From positions 124,001 through 188,000 of the forward strand of contig CAJXNY010000003.1 in assembly GCA_913057435.1 (NCBI GenBank): a DNA stretch of 64,000 nt. The letters are read 5' to 3'. The position numbers were made by a program, and so were the translations under genes. Positions 54,458-63,682 of the stretch are shown one piece after another. The notes under the pieces are model-generated. The model had not been told where the DNA came from. It saw only the letters and a program-made list of their open reading frames with translations, and did no database searches. Numbering within the stretch: the stretch's first letter is position 1; each line of letters opens with the position of its first letter. Source of the stretch: an uncultured Oceanospirillaceae bacterium (GTDB taxonomy: Bacteria; Pseudomonadota; Gammaproteobacteria; Pseudomonadales; Balneatricaceae).

Positions 54458-57400
54458 ATGCTGCGCTATATGACCGCCCACCCCACCGCCGCTAATCTGT
54501 TAATGATACTGATGCTGCTGGCAGGCCTGATGACAGTGCCGAACCTCAGCCGGGAGACCTTCCCCGAGATCAAAAAATATGAAGTGGACGTGTCCGTGGC
54601 CTACCCCGGCGCGACCCCTGGTGATGTTGAACAGGGTATCTGTAAGCCGCTGGAAGATGCGCTGGACGGCATCAGCTACACCGATGAGAAGCGCTGCCAG
54701 GCTCGCTCCGGCATCGGCATTATGACGCTGAAAATGCTGGAAACTGGCGACTTCGTACAGTTTAAAGATGACATTAACAGTGCCGTGGATGGCATTGATA
54801 ACTTCCCGGCTCAGAGTGAAGCTGCCGTGGTGACTGAGCTGGGCCGCACCCAGAAAGTAGTCACCCTGGCGCTGACCGCCGACCTGCCCCGCCGGGAGCT
54901 GAAAACCCTGGCCGAACAGATTAAGCAGCGCATGGCCCAGACCGGTGCCATCCCGCTGGTAGAAATCCAGGGGTTCAGCCAGCGCGAGTTTCAGGTACAG
55001 ATTGCGCAGCATAACCTGCGCCAGTATGGCCTGAGCCTGCAGGATATCGCCGACCGGCTGACCCAGCAGGATGTCGATGTTCCGGCAGGTAAAGTCACCA
55101 CCACCGAGACGGAATATCAGATCCGCTTTAACGATGAACGGCGTACCAGCCGCGAGCTGGCGGAGCTGGTGATTGTGCGCGGTGAGCAGTATGGCGAACT
55201 GCGGCTGGGCGATATCGCCACCGTGCGCGACAGCTTTGCCGACCAGGACAGCAATATCCTGTTCAATGACCAGCCCGCCGCCTTTCTGGTGATCAGCAAA
55301 AACACCCGTGATGACAGCCTGAACGTACTGGCAGCCACCCAGGCCTTTGTCGAACAGGAACGACGCCGGTTACCCGGCGAAGTGTCCCTGCAGCTGACCG
55401 AAGACAACACCAGCCTGATCAGTGATCGGCTCCAGCTGCTGGGCGAAAACGCCTGGCAGGGCCTGCTGCTGGTCTTTATCGTGATGTGGCTGTTTTTCGG
55501 CACCCGCTATGCCTTCTGGGTGACCATGGGCTTGCCGGTGTCATTTCTGGCCAGCGCACTGGTGCTCAACTACCTGGGCGTCAGCATCAATATGATCTCC
55601 ATGGTCGCCCTGCTGCTGGCACTGGGCATTCTGATGGACGACGCCATTGTGATCAGCGAAAGCATCGGCGCGCATATCAAACAGGGCAAAAAACCGCTGC
55701 AGGCCGCCATTGATGGCACCCAGCAAGTGGCACGCGGGGTGTTCTCATCGTTTCTGACCACCTTCTGTGTGTTTTCCGGCCTGCTGATGATGGAGGGGAA
55801 TATCGGCCAGGTGCTGATTGTAGTGCCGATCGTACTGCTCACCGTGATCGTGGTATCACTGATCGAAGCGTTTTTTATCCTGCCCAACCACCTCTACCAT
55901 TCACTGGAACACCAGAAACGCAAAGGCCCGTCGGCCTTTCAGCAACGTTTCGACCAGGGGTTTGACCGGGTTCGCGCCGGGGTTGATCGGCTGGTCAGCC
56001 GTTTAATCCGCATCCGTTACGCCTTCGTCGGCAGTGTGGTCGCCCTGCTGGTGGTTTCTATCAGCCTGTTAGCGGGCGGCGTGATTCACTTTTCCGCCTT
56101 CCCGGCCGTCGAAGGTGACCAGCTGCAAGCCCGGATTATCATGCCCAGCGGCACCCCGCTGGCCAAAACCGAGCAGGTGGTCGCCCGTCTGCAGCAACAG
56201 CTACAGCAGGCCGCGACCCCGCTGAATGACCGCCAACCGGCAGACGCTATTAACAGTGTGGCGGTGAAGTATGTCCAGAACAAAGACGCCTTCGAGACCG
56301 GCCCCCACCTGGCCACCCTTAACGTCGACCTGTTAACCGCCGAACAGCGCAACTACTCACTCCACGAGCTAAAACAGGCCTGGCAGCAGGCCGCTGCGAC
56401 ACTGCCCGAGCCCTGGCAGATCGTGATCGCCGAGCCCTCGTTCGGACTGGCGGGCCGTGCCGTCGAGATCCGCCTGCGCGGTGATGACCTTGACCAGCTG
56501 GCCGCCGCTTCCTACCAGTTACAACACTTTTTGGCAGGCTACCCCGGCGTCAACAACCTGATGGATGATCTGCGCCCCGGCCTGCCGGAGTTCAACCTCA
56601 AACTGAAAGAAGGCGCCTACAGCCTGGGCCTGAACGCCCAGACCATCGCCACCCAGCTGCGTGCCGCCTATCAGGGCGCAAAAGCCACCGAGCTGAACAT
56701 CGGCGCGGAAAACTATGAAGTGATCGTCGAGCTGGATACCGCCTCGCGCAGTGATCTGCTCAGCTTTGAAAACTTCCCCATCATCCACCCGCAAACCGGC
56801 ACCGCTATACCGCTCAATACCGTGGCCGATATTATCCCGGTACGTGGTTTTGCCCGTATTCACCGGATCGACAATCAGCGCACCGTCACCGTACTGGGCG
56901 ATGTCGACACCCGGCAGAACAACGTAGTCGCCATCCTGAGTGACCTGCAAAACGGCTGGCTGATCGAGTTTCAGCAACAATACCCGGCCATTGAGGTCAG
57001 CCTGAAAGGCGAGATAGAAGAAGGCGCGAAAACCCAGAATTCCATGCGCCGCGCCATGCTACTGGCACTGATCGGCGTCTATGTGCTGCTCAGCTTCCAG
57101 TTCCGCTCCTGGATTGAACCGGTGATTGTGATGCTCAACATCCCGCTGGCTCTGATCGGCGTGATCTGGGGCCACTGGCTGATGGGGCTGGACCTGACCA
57201 TGCCCTCGATGCTCGGTTTCGTCTCCCTGGCCGGGATCGTGGTGAACGACTCCATCCTGCTGGTCGAATTCGTCAAAGTGCGGGTCGCCGAAGGGATGAG
57301 CATCCACAGCGCTGCCGCAAAAGCCAGCCACGACCGCTTCCGCGCCGTACTACTCACCTCCCTCACCACCATCGCCGGAATGACGCCGCTGCTGTTTGAA

Positions 57401-57562
57401 ACCAGCCTGCAGGCACAGATTTTGATCCCGCTGGCCACCAGCATCATCTTCGGCATCGCCAGCTCCACATTGCTGGTGCTGTTCGTAGTGCCCTGCCTGT
57501 ACACCATTCTGGAAGACTGGCGTGGGGAGAAAGCATCGGTAGCAACGCGCGCCTCTGGCTGA
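54458..57562 (+). CDS. RND efflux permease (AcrB/HAE1-like family)
   Basis: A 1,034-residue proton-driven pump with 12 membrane helices and two large periplasmic loops. The proton-relay pair lies in LALGILMDDAIVISES of helix 4, and the C-terminal half has VSLAGIVVNDSILLVEFV. GGAGG lies about 10 nt before the ATG; one base separates it from the adaptor stop. The substrate is unknown, likely small toxic compounds. Confidence 0.93.
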   Translation: MLRYMTAHPTAANLLMILMLLAGLMTVPNLSRETFPEIKKYEVDVSVAYPGATPGDVEQGICKPLEDALDGISYTDEKRCQARSGIGIMTLKMLETGDFVQFKDDINSAVDGIDNFPAQSEAAVVTELGRTQKVVTLALTADLPRRELKTLAEQIKQRMAQTGAIPLVEIQGFSQREFQVQIAQHNLRQYGLSLQDIADRLTQQDVDVPAGKVTTTETEYQIRFNDERRTSRELAELVIVRGEQYGELRLGDIATVRDSFADQDSNILFNDQPAAFLVISKNTRDDSLNVLAATQAFVEQERRRLPGEVSLQLTEDNTSLISDRLQLLGENAWQGLLLVFIVMWLFFGTRYAFWVTMGLPVSFLASALVLNYLGVSINMISMVALLLALGILMDDAIVISESIGAHIKQGKKPLQAAIDGTQQVARGVFSSFLTTFCVFSGLLMMEGNIGQVLIVVPIVLLTVIVVSLIEAFFILPNHLYHSLEHQKRKGPSAFQQRFDQGFDRVRAGVDRLVSRLIRIRYAFVGSVVALLVVSISLLAGGVIHFSAFPAVEGDQLQARIIMPSGTPLAKTEQVVARLQQQLQQAATPLNDRQPADAINSVAVKYVQNKDAFETGPHLATLNVDLLTAEQRNYSLHELKQAWQQAAATLPEPWQIVIAEPSFGLAGRAVEIRLRGDDLDQLAAASYQLQHFLAGYPGVNNLMDDLRPGLPEFNLKLKEGAYSLGLNAQTIATQLRAAYQGAKATELNIGAENYEVIVELDTASRSDLLSFENFPIIHPQTGTAIPLNTVADIIPVRGFARIHRIDNQRTVTVLGDVDTRQNNVVAILSDLQNGWLIEFQQQYPAIEVSLKGEIEEGAKTQNSMRRAMLLALIGVYVLLSFQFRSWIEPVIVMLNIPLALIGVIWGHWLMGLDLTMPSMLGFVSLAGIVVNDSILLVEFVKVRVAEGMSIHSAAAKASHDRFRAVLLTSLTTIAGMTPLLFETSLQAQILIPLATSIIFGIASSTLLVLFVVPCLYTILEDWRGEKASVATRASG

Positions 57563-57665
57563 TCGCCAGCAAGCTGGCTCCTACACTCAACAGTGCTGTA
57601 GTTAGTAACCATCGTAGGAGCGAGCTTGCTCGCGATCCGTAGCAGCGCGCTCCGCGCGCGTCAGG
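57561..57665. repeat. REP-like inverted pair, first unit
   Basis: GATCGCCAGCAAGCTGGCTC... (57561-57584) faces GTAGGAGCGAGCTTGCTCGC... (57614-57637), two opposed copies of the palindromic REP motif well known from Pseudomonas genomes. It is followed by GCAGCGCGCTCCGCGCGCGTC. A 198-bp period links it to a second unit. Confidence 0.85.
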
Positions 57666-57758
57666 TTCTGCGTACTTACCCTGACGCCCGTGGAACGGGC
57701 TGCTACAGGTTTATACCCAGGTCAGGTCACGCATTGCCTGCTTTGAACACATCTGGTC

Positions 57759-57863
57759 GATCGCCAGCAAGCTGGCTTCTACACGCAACAGTGCTGTAGT
57801 CGGTAACCATAGTAGGAGCGAGCTTGCTGGCGATCCGCAGCAGCGCGCTCCGCACGCGTCAGG
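57759..57863. repeat. REP-like inverted pair, second unit
   Basis: Copies at 57759-57782 and 57812-57835 repeat the first unit at offset 198 with about a dozen substitutions. Its last bases overlap the stop codon of the next (minus) gene. Confidence 0.85.
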
Positions 57864-58254
57864 CATTGGCACCGGCCCCCGGGGTTTGCTTTTTTAACTG
57901 CAGATAACTCAGCGCTGTTAACAGGCTAAAGAACGCCGGATCGCTCCAGCCCAGCCCGGTGAAAATACCTGTTATGCCTGCATAAAGGGTGATCACCGCA
58001 CCCAGGCCGTTGGTTATCAGCAGCGCTTTCATCAGCTGACGCTGGGTTGGCGGGTGGTCAATCTCACGCAGCAGCAGGCTGACCGCCGCCACACCGCCCA
58101 GGAAGATGCTGGTGTGTTCCGACAGAAATACTGCGTAGCGGTCATTCAGTTCCACCCCGTACATCGGCCACACCAATCCCGGTACAACAAACAGCGCCAA
58201 CGCAAAAGCGGTGTAGATTGCACCATGGAGGGTCAGAAATACCCTGTTACTCAT
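57859..58254 (-). CDS. Small hypothetical membrane protein, co-transcribed with ydhR
   Basis: A 131-residue protein with four membrane segments (near 8-30, 47-63, 76-95 and 100-118). The ATG at 58254 is preferred to an adjacent GTG because GGGGAG is then properly spaced. It lies 10 bp after the YdhR-like gene. The family is not known to me; a DUF4345-like assignment is possible but unproven. Confidence 0.65.
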   Translation of the reverse strand: MSNRVFLTLHGAIYTAFALALFVVPGLVWPMYGVELNDRYAVFLSEHTSIFLGGVAAVSLLLREIDHPPTQRQLMKALLITNGLGAVITLYAGITGIFTGLGWSDPAFFSLLTALSYLQLKKQTPGAGANA

Positions 58255-58264
58255 CACTCTCCCC

Positions 58265-58570
58265 TTAGTGCCCCACAGGGCCTCGGTTAATTGCTGTCAG
58301 CGGCTGATTAACCTCAAAAATCATGCCCCGCACCTCGTTAACGCCCATCGCTTTCAGGCGTGCACTGTGCATTTCAAGATAGGCCTGAGCGCTGGCTTCA
58401 TCTTCAAACAGGTAGACCCCACCACCGCGATTTGCAGCAGTGTTTTCAGTCCATATTTTCCAGATCATACCGGGCTCTTCATTAATCGACTTCGCCAGTT
58501 CGACCAGCGTATCGGCCATCTCATCGCCCATCGGGCCCTGGTAATCAAAATCAACCTGCAAAAGTTTCAT
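58265..58570 (-). CDS. ydhR: YdhR-family putative monooxygenase
   Basis: A 101-residue protein that follows E. coli YdhR closely: LLQVDFDYQGPMGDEMAD at the start, INEEPGMIWKIWTE in the middle and VYLFEDEASAQAYLE later. The fold is a ferredoxin-like dimer of the ABM superfamily. GGAGAG eight nt upstream supports the start at 58570. It is divergent from a LysR gene. Confidence 0.88.
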   Translation of the reverse strand: MKLLQVDFDYQGPMGDEMADTLVELAKSINEEPGMIWKIWTENTAANRGGGVYLFEDEASAQAYLEMHSARLKAMGVNEVRGMIFEVNQPLTAINRGPVGH

Positions 58571-58640
58571 AACCTGTCTCTCCGATAACAGCGGGCCACG
58601 ACACTCGTGTCCCATCGATAGAGTCATTGTTGACTATGGT

Positions 58641-58662
58641 TATTGAACAGAAAAGTTCATAA
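58641..58662. promoter_or_regulatory. Candidate LysR operator between ydhR and its regulator
   Basis: GAAC (58645-58648) and GTTC (58655-58658) flank AGAAAA and are extended by TTAT/ATAA, giving an imperfect dyad in the 141-bp divergent region. Confidence 0.4.
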
Positions 58663-58711
58663 TTTCGCCTTTAAGTGTAGATTTATTCGACAGTTTACTG
58701 AGGTTGACGCC

Positions 58712-59602
58712 ATGAAACTCAAAACAACCCTGGACCAGTGGCTCACTCTTCAGGAGATCGACCGGGCGGGCAGTATCCAGGCAGCGGCGGCTACGCTGAA
58801 CAAAAGCCATACCACGCTGATATACGCCATCCGCAAGCTGGAGCACCAGCTGGGTGTGCAACTGGTGGAAGTCAGGGGACGCCGTGCGGCAATCACCGAA
58901 CAGGGCCGTTCGTTGCTGCGCCGGGCGGGCAGCATGCTGGAGCAGGCGCGTGAGCTGGAAGACCTGAGCCAGCAGGTCGCCGCCGGGATGGAATCGGAGA
59001 TCACTATCGCCGTGGATCACCTGTGCGATCCCGCGTTGCTGTACGCACCGCTGGCGGCTTACCTTGCGCAGAACAGCCTGACCTCGGTACAGGTAATCGA
59101 AACCTCGCTGTCGAAAACCCGCGAGATGGTCACCAGCGAGCAGGCCGATATCGCCATTATCACCCTGCCCATCACCAACTATCCGGCCGAAGCCTTTTCC
59201 CTCACAAGGATGTTACCGGTGGTGGCCACACAGCACCCACTGGCAGCACAGCCATCACTGTGCATGGCAGACTTCGCCACCTGCTGTCAGATCGTTATCC
59301 GGGATTCAGGGGCTGAAGACAGCACCACTACTGCGCAGAATGTGGGCTGGTTGAAGGCACGCCAGCGGGTCACGGTAGATAATTTCGACCACGCCTTTCG
59401 CGCCATTGAACAGGGAATCGGCTTCTGCCGCCTGCCCGAGCATGTAATTGCCCAGCGGAACCAGGGCCAGCTGAAAGTGCTGAACGTAGAACAGAATTCA
59501 GTGTACCAGGTGCCGCTGCACCTGACCCTGTCCAAAGGGGCCCGCACCGGCCCAGCGGCGCGGGCACTCTATGAGCAGCTACGTATCAGCGCACTGGCGT
59601 GA
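58712..59602 (+). CDS. LysR family transcriptional regulator (divergent from ydhR)
   Basis: A 296-residue regulator. The N-terminal helix-turn-helix contains GSIQAAAATLNKSHTTLIY and IRKLEHQLGVQL. The C-terminal effector domain is less typical (long DLSQQVAAGMESEI linker; DSGAEDSTTT). GAGG lies 9 nt before the ATG at 58712. Divergent layout suggests control of ydhR and its partner. Confidence 0.9.
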   Translation: MKLKTTLDQWLTLQEIDRAGSIQAAAATLNKSHTTLIYAIRKLEHQLGVQLVEVRGRRAAITEQGRSLLRRAGSMLEQARELEDLSQQVAAGMESEITIAVDHLCDPALLYAPLAAYLAQNSLTSVQVIETSLSKTREMVTSEQADIAIITLPITNYPAEAFSLTRMLPVVATQHPLAAQPSLCMADFATCCQIVIRDSGAEDSTTTAQNVGWLKARQRVTVDNFDHAFRAIEQGIGFCRLPEHVIAQRNQGQLKVLNVEQNSVYQVPLHLTLSKGARTGPAARALYEQLRISALA

Positions 59603-59662
59603 TCAGATAACCCCGCAGACCTTAGCGCTGATCTTTAAGACCCCTCTGACGGGCGGTTCAGG

Positions 59663-60337
59663 TTACCCCTGCAGATGCACCAGCAGTGCTTTACCCACGC
59701 CATGGGCGCTGGTCGGGTTCTGGCCGGTGATCAGGCGATCATCTTCAATCACCAGCTCGCCCCAGGGCTGACCTTTACTGTAGCGTTTGGCGCTGCGGGC
59801 CAGCGATTCTTCGAGCAGGAACGGGATGTCGTTAATGGTGTTGTAGTCCACCTCTTCCTCACGGGTAAAACCGGTCACGGCTTTACCCGCCAGCAGCTTC
59901 TCACCGCTGCTCAGGGTAATCGGCAGCAGTGCCGCCGGACCGTGGCAGACCGCGGCGATCACGCCACCCGCTTCGTAGTGACTGGCGGCGATTTTGGCAA
60001 ACCCTTCATTCTCAGCCAGATCAGACAGCAGGCCAAAGCCACCCGGATAGAAGATGGCATCGTAATCAGCAGCGTTCACCTGCGCCACCGGCAGGGTGTT
60101 GTTGATACGGTTCTGAAAGCCTTCGTTGCCCAGTACTCTGTCGTTAACCGCATCGCCTTCCATGTCGGTGCCATACAGCGGTGCCTGGCCCCCGGCAATC
60201 GAGGCAATCTCATATTCAACGCCCGCCTCATCCAGCAAGGCAACCACGTGGGTCAGCTCCGGTGCAAAGGTGCCATTCACCTGATCGGTCTCGCCCAGGG
60301 TTGCGTGGTTAGTTACCGGGATCAGTACTTTTTTCAT
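59663..60337 (-). CDS. DJ-1/PfpI superfamily protein (type 1 glutamine amidotransferase-like)
   Basis: A 224-residue cytosolic protein. The nucleophile elbow AAVCHGPAALLP contains Cys131 followed by His; YDAIFYPGGFGLLSD is also family-typical. The length and motif resemble the Hsp31/GlxIII branch, enzymes with glyoxalase III or chaperone activity. AAGGA lies 6 nt upstream. It is divergent from a LysR gene. Confidence 0.88.
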   Translation of the reverse strand: MKKVLIPVTNHATLGETDQVNGTFAPELTHVVALLDEAGVEYEIASIAGGQAPLYGTDMEGDAVNDRVLGNEGFQNRINNTLPVAQVNAADYDAIFYPGGFGLLSDLAENEGFAKIAASHYEAGGVIAAVCHGPAALLPITLSSGEKLLAGKAVTGFTREEEVDYNTINDIPFLLEESLARSAKRYSKGQPWGELVIEDDRLITGQNPTSAHGVGKALLVHLQG

Positions 60338-60466
60338 GCTCAGTCCTTATCGAATCAGGTTCAACGGGTGTTGCGATGAGAGGCACTATAGGTAATTCCA
60401 GTTCAGGTGATAATATAAGAAAACTAGAATTCACTATTGCAGCTCAGCAATAATAGGATGGACAAC

Positions 60467-61351
60467 ATGGTCGTGGACAGTTTTGAAGGGATTCCCGAGT
60501 TTGTTGCCGTGGCGGAGAAACAGGGCTTCTCTGCAGCGGCAAAACAGCTGGGCTGTAGCACCAGCCATGTCAGCCGCCAGATCTCCCGACTGGAAACACG
60601 GCTAGGGGTTGCACTGGTGGCGCGCACCACAAGAATGGTCAGCCTGACCCACGCTGGCAGGCTCTACTACGACCGCTGCCGTGACCTGGTCAATGGCCTG
60701 CAGCAGGCCAATGAGCAGGTGGGCTCACAGCAGTTTCAGCTCAATGGCACCCTGCGGGTGAGTGCAGCAGGCGCATTCGCCGAGAACTATGTCGCCCCGG
60801 CACTGATCGACTTTGCTCGCCAGCACCCGCAGCTGACAGTGAACATCAATTACGATAGCCGGCTGATCAATTTTGTTGAGGAAGGGTTCGACTTCACCAT
60901 CCGGCTGGGCCAGCTGAAAGACTCAGGCCTGGTCGCCCGCAAACTGGTCGACCGCACCCTGATGGCCGCCGCCAGCCCGGACTACCTGGCCCGCCATGGC
61001 ACACCGAAGGAGCCCGACCAGCTGCGCAAACACAGCTGCGTAATTAACAATGACAGCTGGACCTTTCAGCACCAGGGCATAGAAACCAGCGTCCGCGTGC
61101 ATGGCCGCTTCCAGAGCAACAACCCTAACACCCTGCTACGCGCCTGCGAACAGGGCCTGGGCATCGTCTACCTGCCACGCAGCAACCTCACCCCCTCAGT
61201 GGAACGCGGCACACTGATACCCGTGCTGGCACCCTACTGGCACCGAGGCGTCAGCAACTGGATTGTCTACCAGAACCGACAATTCCTGCCAATGCGAGCC
61301 CGGCTGGCAATCGACTACCTGCTGGCCCAGTTTGCTGACTGGGTGGAATAG
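60467..61351 (+). CDS. LysR family transcriptional regulator (divergent from DJ-1 gene)
   Basis: A 294-residue regulator with helix-turn-helix FSAAAKQLGCSTSHVSRQIS and a CrgA-like effector domain (GTLRVSAAGAFAENYVAPAL; GLGIVYLPRS). Of three in-frame ATGs (60437, 60458, 60467) the last is preferred, because AGGA then sits about 9 nt upstream; for 60458 the purine tract touches the start. Likely regulates the adjacent DJ-1-type gene. Confidence 0.9.
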   Translation: MVVDSFEGIPEFVAVAEKQGFSAAAKQLGCSTSHVSRQISRLETRLGVALVARTTRMVSLTHAGRLYYDRCRDLVNGLQQANEQVGSQQFQLNGTLRVSAAGAFAENYVAPALIDFARQHPQLTVNINYDSRLINFVEEGFDFTIRLGQLKDSGLVARKLVDRTLMAAASPDYLARHGTPKEPDQLRKHSCVINNDSWTFQHQGIETSVRVHGRFQSNNPNTLLRACEQGLGIVYLPRSNLTPSVERGTLIPVLAPYWHRGVSNWIVYQNRQFLPMRARLAIDYLLAQFADWVE

Positions 61352-61494
61352 TGGGCCTGGGGGGCCAGCAGCAATCGCACAAGACCCTTATCGCTTTCCG
61401 GTTGAGCAGACGCCCAATAGGCCATATACTCCCCCCGGCTGCCAGAACTGGCAGGTTTTTTACGTCACCCTATTACAGCCGGGTTATCAGGATT

Positions 61495-61884
61495 ATGCGG
61501 TCTGGTTTTCTAACCGACACAAGCAGAATTATCGTCGTCGGCATTCTTATGTCGATCGTACTACTGTTGCCGCAGATAAATCCCGCAGCGCACAATCCGC
61601 TCGCAGGCCTTGATGCAACCACTGAACGCCATTATCAACTCGACTATGAACCCTCAGATCACGCTGGCCACAGCCACGAAAATGGCACTTCAGAAGAGCT
61701 AAGCCTCGACCATCAGCATGGCCATAACAGTGCTGACCACACCCATAATCCAGTATTTTTATCCGTACATGCGCTGCCTGCTGCATCCAGTATATTCACT
61801 GGCCGCTGCACCTATACTCGCAGCTACCTGCCGCCACCACCCTCACAGCACTTGCGCCCTCCTCAACCACTCTACATCTCTTAA
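61495..61884 (+). CDS. Histidine-rich exported or membrane-anchored small protein
   Basis: A 129-residue protein with an N-terminal hydrophobic segment (IIVVGILMSIVLLLPQ) and a histidine-rich loop (HAGHSHENGT and DHQHGHNSADHTHN), a likely metal-binding region. The start at 61495 precedes that segment with AGGA nearby. It lies 47 bp before a HupE/UreJ gene, so a role in metal delivery or buffering for that transporter is inferred. Confidence 0.65.
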   Translation: MRSGFLTDTSRIIVVGILMSIVLLLPQINPAAHNPLAGLDATTERHYQLDYEPSDHAGHSHENGTSEELSLDHQHGHNSADHTHNPVFLSVHALPAASSIFTGRCTYTRSYLPPPPSQHLRPPQPLYIS

Positions 61885-61931
61885 ACCAACCGCGGTTGCG
61901 GCAATTTTTTAAGAACAATGAGAGTTAATTG

Positions 61932-62663
61932 ATGAAAATTTCTGTGAATTCAGAAGGCTTGCTGCCGCCTGCGCGACAGCAAAAACTCTGGGCGATACTG
62001 TCCGGGTTACTGTGCTTAATTGTGTTTCAGACCAACGCCCAGGCCCATGGTGTTACCGCTGGCGATCAGGGTTATATCCAGGAGATTACCGGCACCCACC
62101 TGTTGCCGTTCACCTATCTGGGTGCCAAGCATATGGTGACCGGTTATGACCACTTACTCTTCCTGTTCGGGGTTATCTTCTTTCTCTATCGGCTGCCGCA
62201 TATCGCGGTCTATGTCAGCCTGTTCGCCATCGGCCACTCAACCACACTGCTGGCCGGGGTTTATTTCGATATTCCGGCCAACGCCTATCTGATCGACGCC
62301 ATTATTGGTGTATCAGTCATTTACAAGGCGCTCGACAACCTCGGTGCCTTTCAGCGCTGGTTCGGCTATCAACCGGATACCCGGCTGGCTACGCTGATAT
62401 TCGGTCTGTTCCATGGCTTCGGCCTGGCGACAAAAATTCAGGCCTTTGATATCTCACCCGACGGCCTGCTGCTCAATCTGCTGGCCTTTAATGTCGGCGT
62501 CGAGATTGGCCAGCTGCTGGCACTGAGTTTCATTCTGATCGCGATGGGCATCTGGCGTCGCCAGGCGGGCTTTTTCCGCCACGCCTATACCGCCAACGTC
62601 ATGCTGATGGGGGCTGGTTTTATGCTGCTCGGCTACCAGCTGACCGGCTATTTCACTGCGTAA
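61932..62663 (+). CDS. HupE/UreJ family metal permease
   Basis: A 243-residue inner-membrane protein with an N-terminal signal-like segment, a mature start at AHGVTAGD, and about six helices. GYDHLLFLFGVIFFLYR, FAIGHSTTLLAG and FGLFHGFGLA are HupE/UreJ motifs with the histidines thought to carry nickel or cobalt. GAGAG lies about 8 nt before the ATG. Confidence 0.88.
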   Translation: MKISVNSEGLLPPARQQKLWAILSGLLCLIVFQTNAQAHGVTAGDQGYIQEITGTHLLPFTYLGAKHMVTGYDHLLFLFGVIFFLYRLPHIAVYVSLFAIGHSTTLLAGVYFDIPANAYLIDAIIGVSVIYKALDNLGAFQRWFGYQPDTRLATLIFGLFHGFGLATKIQAFDISPDGLLLNLLAFNVGVEIGQLLALSFILIAMGIWRRQAGFFRHAYTANVMLMGAGFMLLGYQLTGYFTA

Positions 62664-62703
62664 CCCTGGCCCATCTGGCATTAAAGAATACGAAGAGGTT
62701 TTT

Positions 62704-63375
62704 ATGTACAACACTGAGATCCCGAACACCACTGAACTGCCAACCAGCAAACAGCTGGTGCGCTCCACACTGATCGCCGCCACCGTTGCCGCGGCTCTGC
62801 TCATCACCACCGTGCTGCCTGCAGAATACGGTATCGACCCAACCGGTGCCGGGCGCTTCTTAGGTCTGACCACCATGGGTGAGATCAAAACCTCACTGAC
62901 AGAAGAGGCGGCTATGGACACCGCCGCACAGACTGAAACGCCAGCGCCCTCGCTGCCCCTGGTACAAGCAGCCTCCGCTGCGCCGGTATCAACACCAGCC
63001 ACAGCCGAGCAGACCGTAGCTCCCCCAGTTGCTGAACCTCAGCAACCAGCACGCCCGGTCGCGTCAGACAAAAAAGTCTTCACCCTTAAACCCGGCGAAG
63101 CTGCCGAGATCAAACTGGGCATGAAAGAAGGTGCCGTCGTATCGTTCGACTGGCGTGTAAAAGGGGGGGCCGTCAACTTTGATACCCATGGCGACGCGCC
63201 AGGGCTTGACTACTATGGCTACAACAAAGGTCGCAAGGTGATGGGCGATAGCGGTACGTTAACGGCCGCATTCGATGGTAAGCACGGCTGGTTCTGGCGC
63301 AACCGCTCCGGCAACGATGCCACAATCACTTTAACAACCCAGGGAGATTACCAGCTGATCAAACGGGTGATGTAA
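62704..63375 (+). CDS. Membrane-anchored protein of the HupE cluster
   Basis: A 223-residue protein with one membrane helix (about 22-38), a Pro/Ala/Thr/Glu-rich linker (about 75-120), and a C-terminal beta-rich domain (VFTLKPGEAAEIKLGMKEG ... HGWFWRNRSG). GAGG lies 6 nt upstream. This domain layout regularly accompanies HupE/UreJ genes; its role in metal transport is inferred. Confidence 0.75.
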   Translation: MYNTEIPNTTELPTSKQLVRSTLIAATVAAALLITTVLPAEYGIDPTGAGRFLGLTTMGEIKTSLTEEAAMDTAAQTETPAPSLPLVQAASAAPVSTPATAEQTVAPPVAEPQQPARPVASDKKVFTLKPGEAAEIKLGMKEGAVVSFDWRVKGGAVNFDTHGDAPGLDYYGYNKGRKVMGDSGTLTAAFDGKHGWFWRNRSGNDATITLTTQGDYQLIKRVM

Positions 63376-63382
63376 CCAACCG

Positions 63383-63407
63383 CCCCTTGCCGCATTGTGG
63401 CAAGGGG
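63383..63407 (+). terminator. Terminator of the HupE cluster
   Basis: CCCCTTGCC (63383-63391) and GGCAAGGGG (63399-63407) form a perfect 9-bp stem followed by TTCTGTTT. Confidence 0.8.
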
Positions 63408-63449
63408 TTCTGTTTGCAGGCCTGGCTATGGCCAACGCGGACATTCCAA

Positions 63450-63635
63450 TCACGCTACCCTCTCCAGCAACAGCTCAATCAGCAGCACCCAGATCACCAG
63501 CAGCGTCAGGTTGCTCACCACAAACAGAGTAAACCGATGCCAGACATGGTTCCAGGTCAGATGCACAACACTATGACCAACACGCAACCCGACGTACAAC
63601 CAGTGCCGTATAACGCCTGGTCGCCGTACAACCAT
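63450..63635 (-). pseudogene. C-terminal half of a MAPEG-family membrane protein
   Basis: 61 codons: HWLYVGLRVGHSVVHLTWNH with VWHRFTLFVVSN matches the end of MAPEG proteins (about 130 residues). In-frame sequence extends about 25 codons upstream without a start and then hits a stop near 63725, so the N-terminal half is missing. It may be a truncated gene. Confidence 0.6.
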
Positions 63636-63682
63636 GTTGTATTCCAGTGCACACCTGGGCGTGATTTTCCGGAAAAAGCGGA

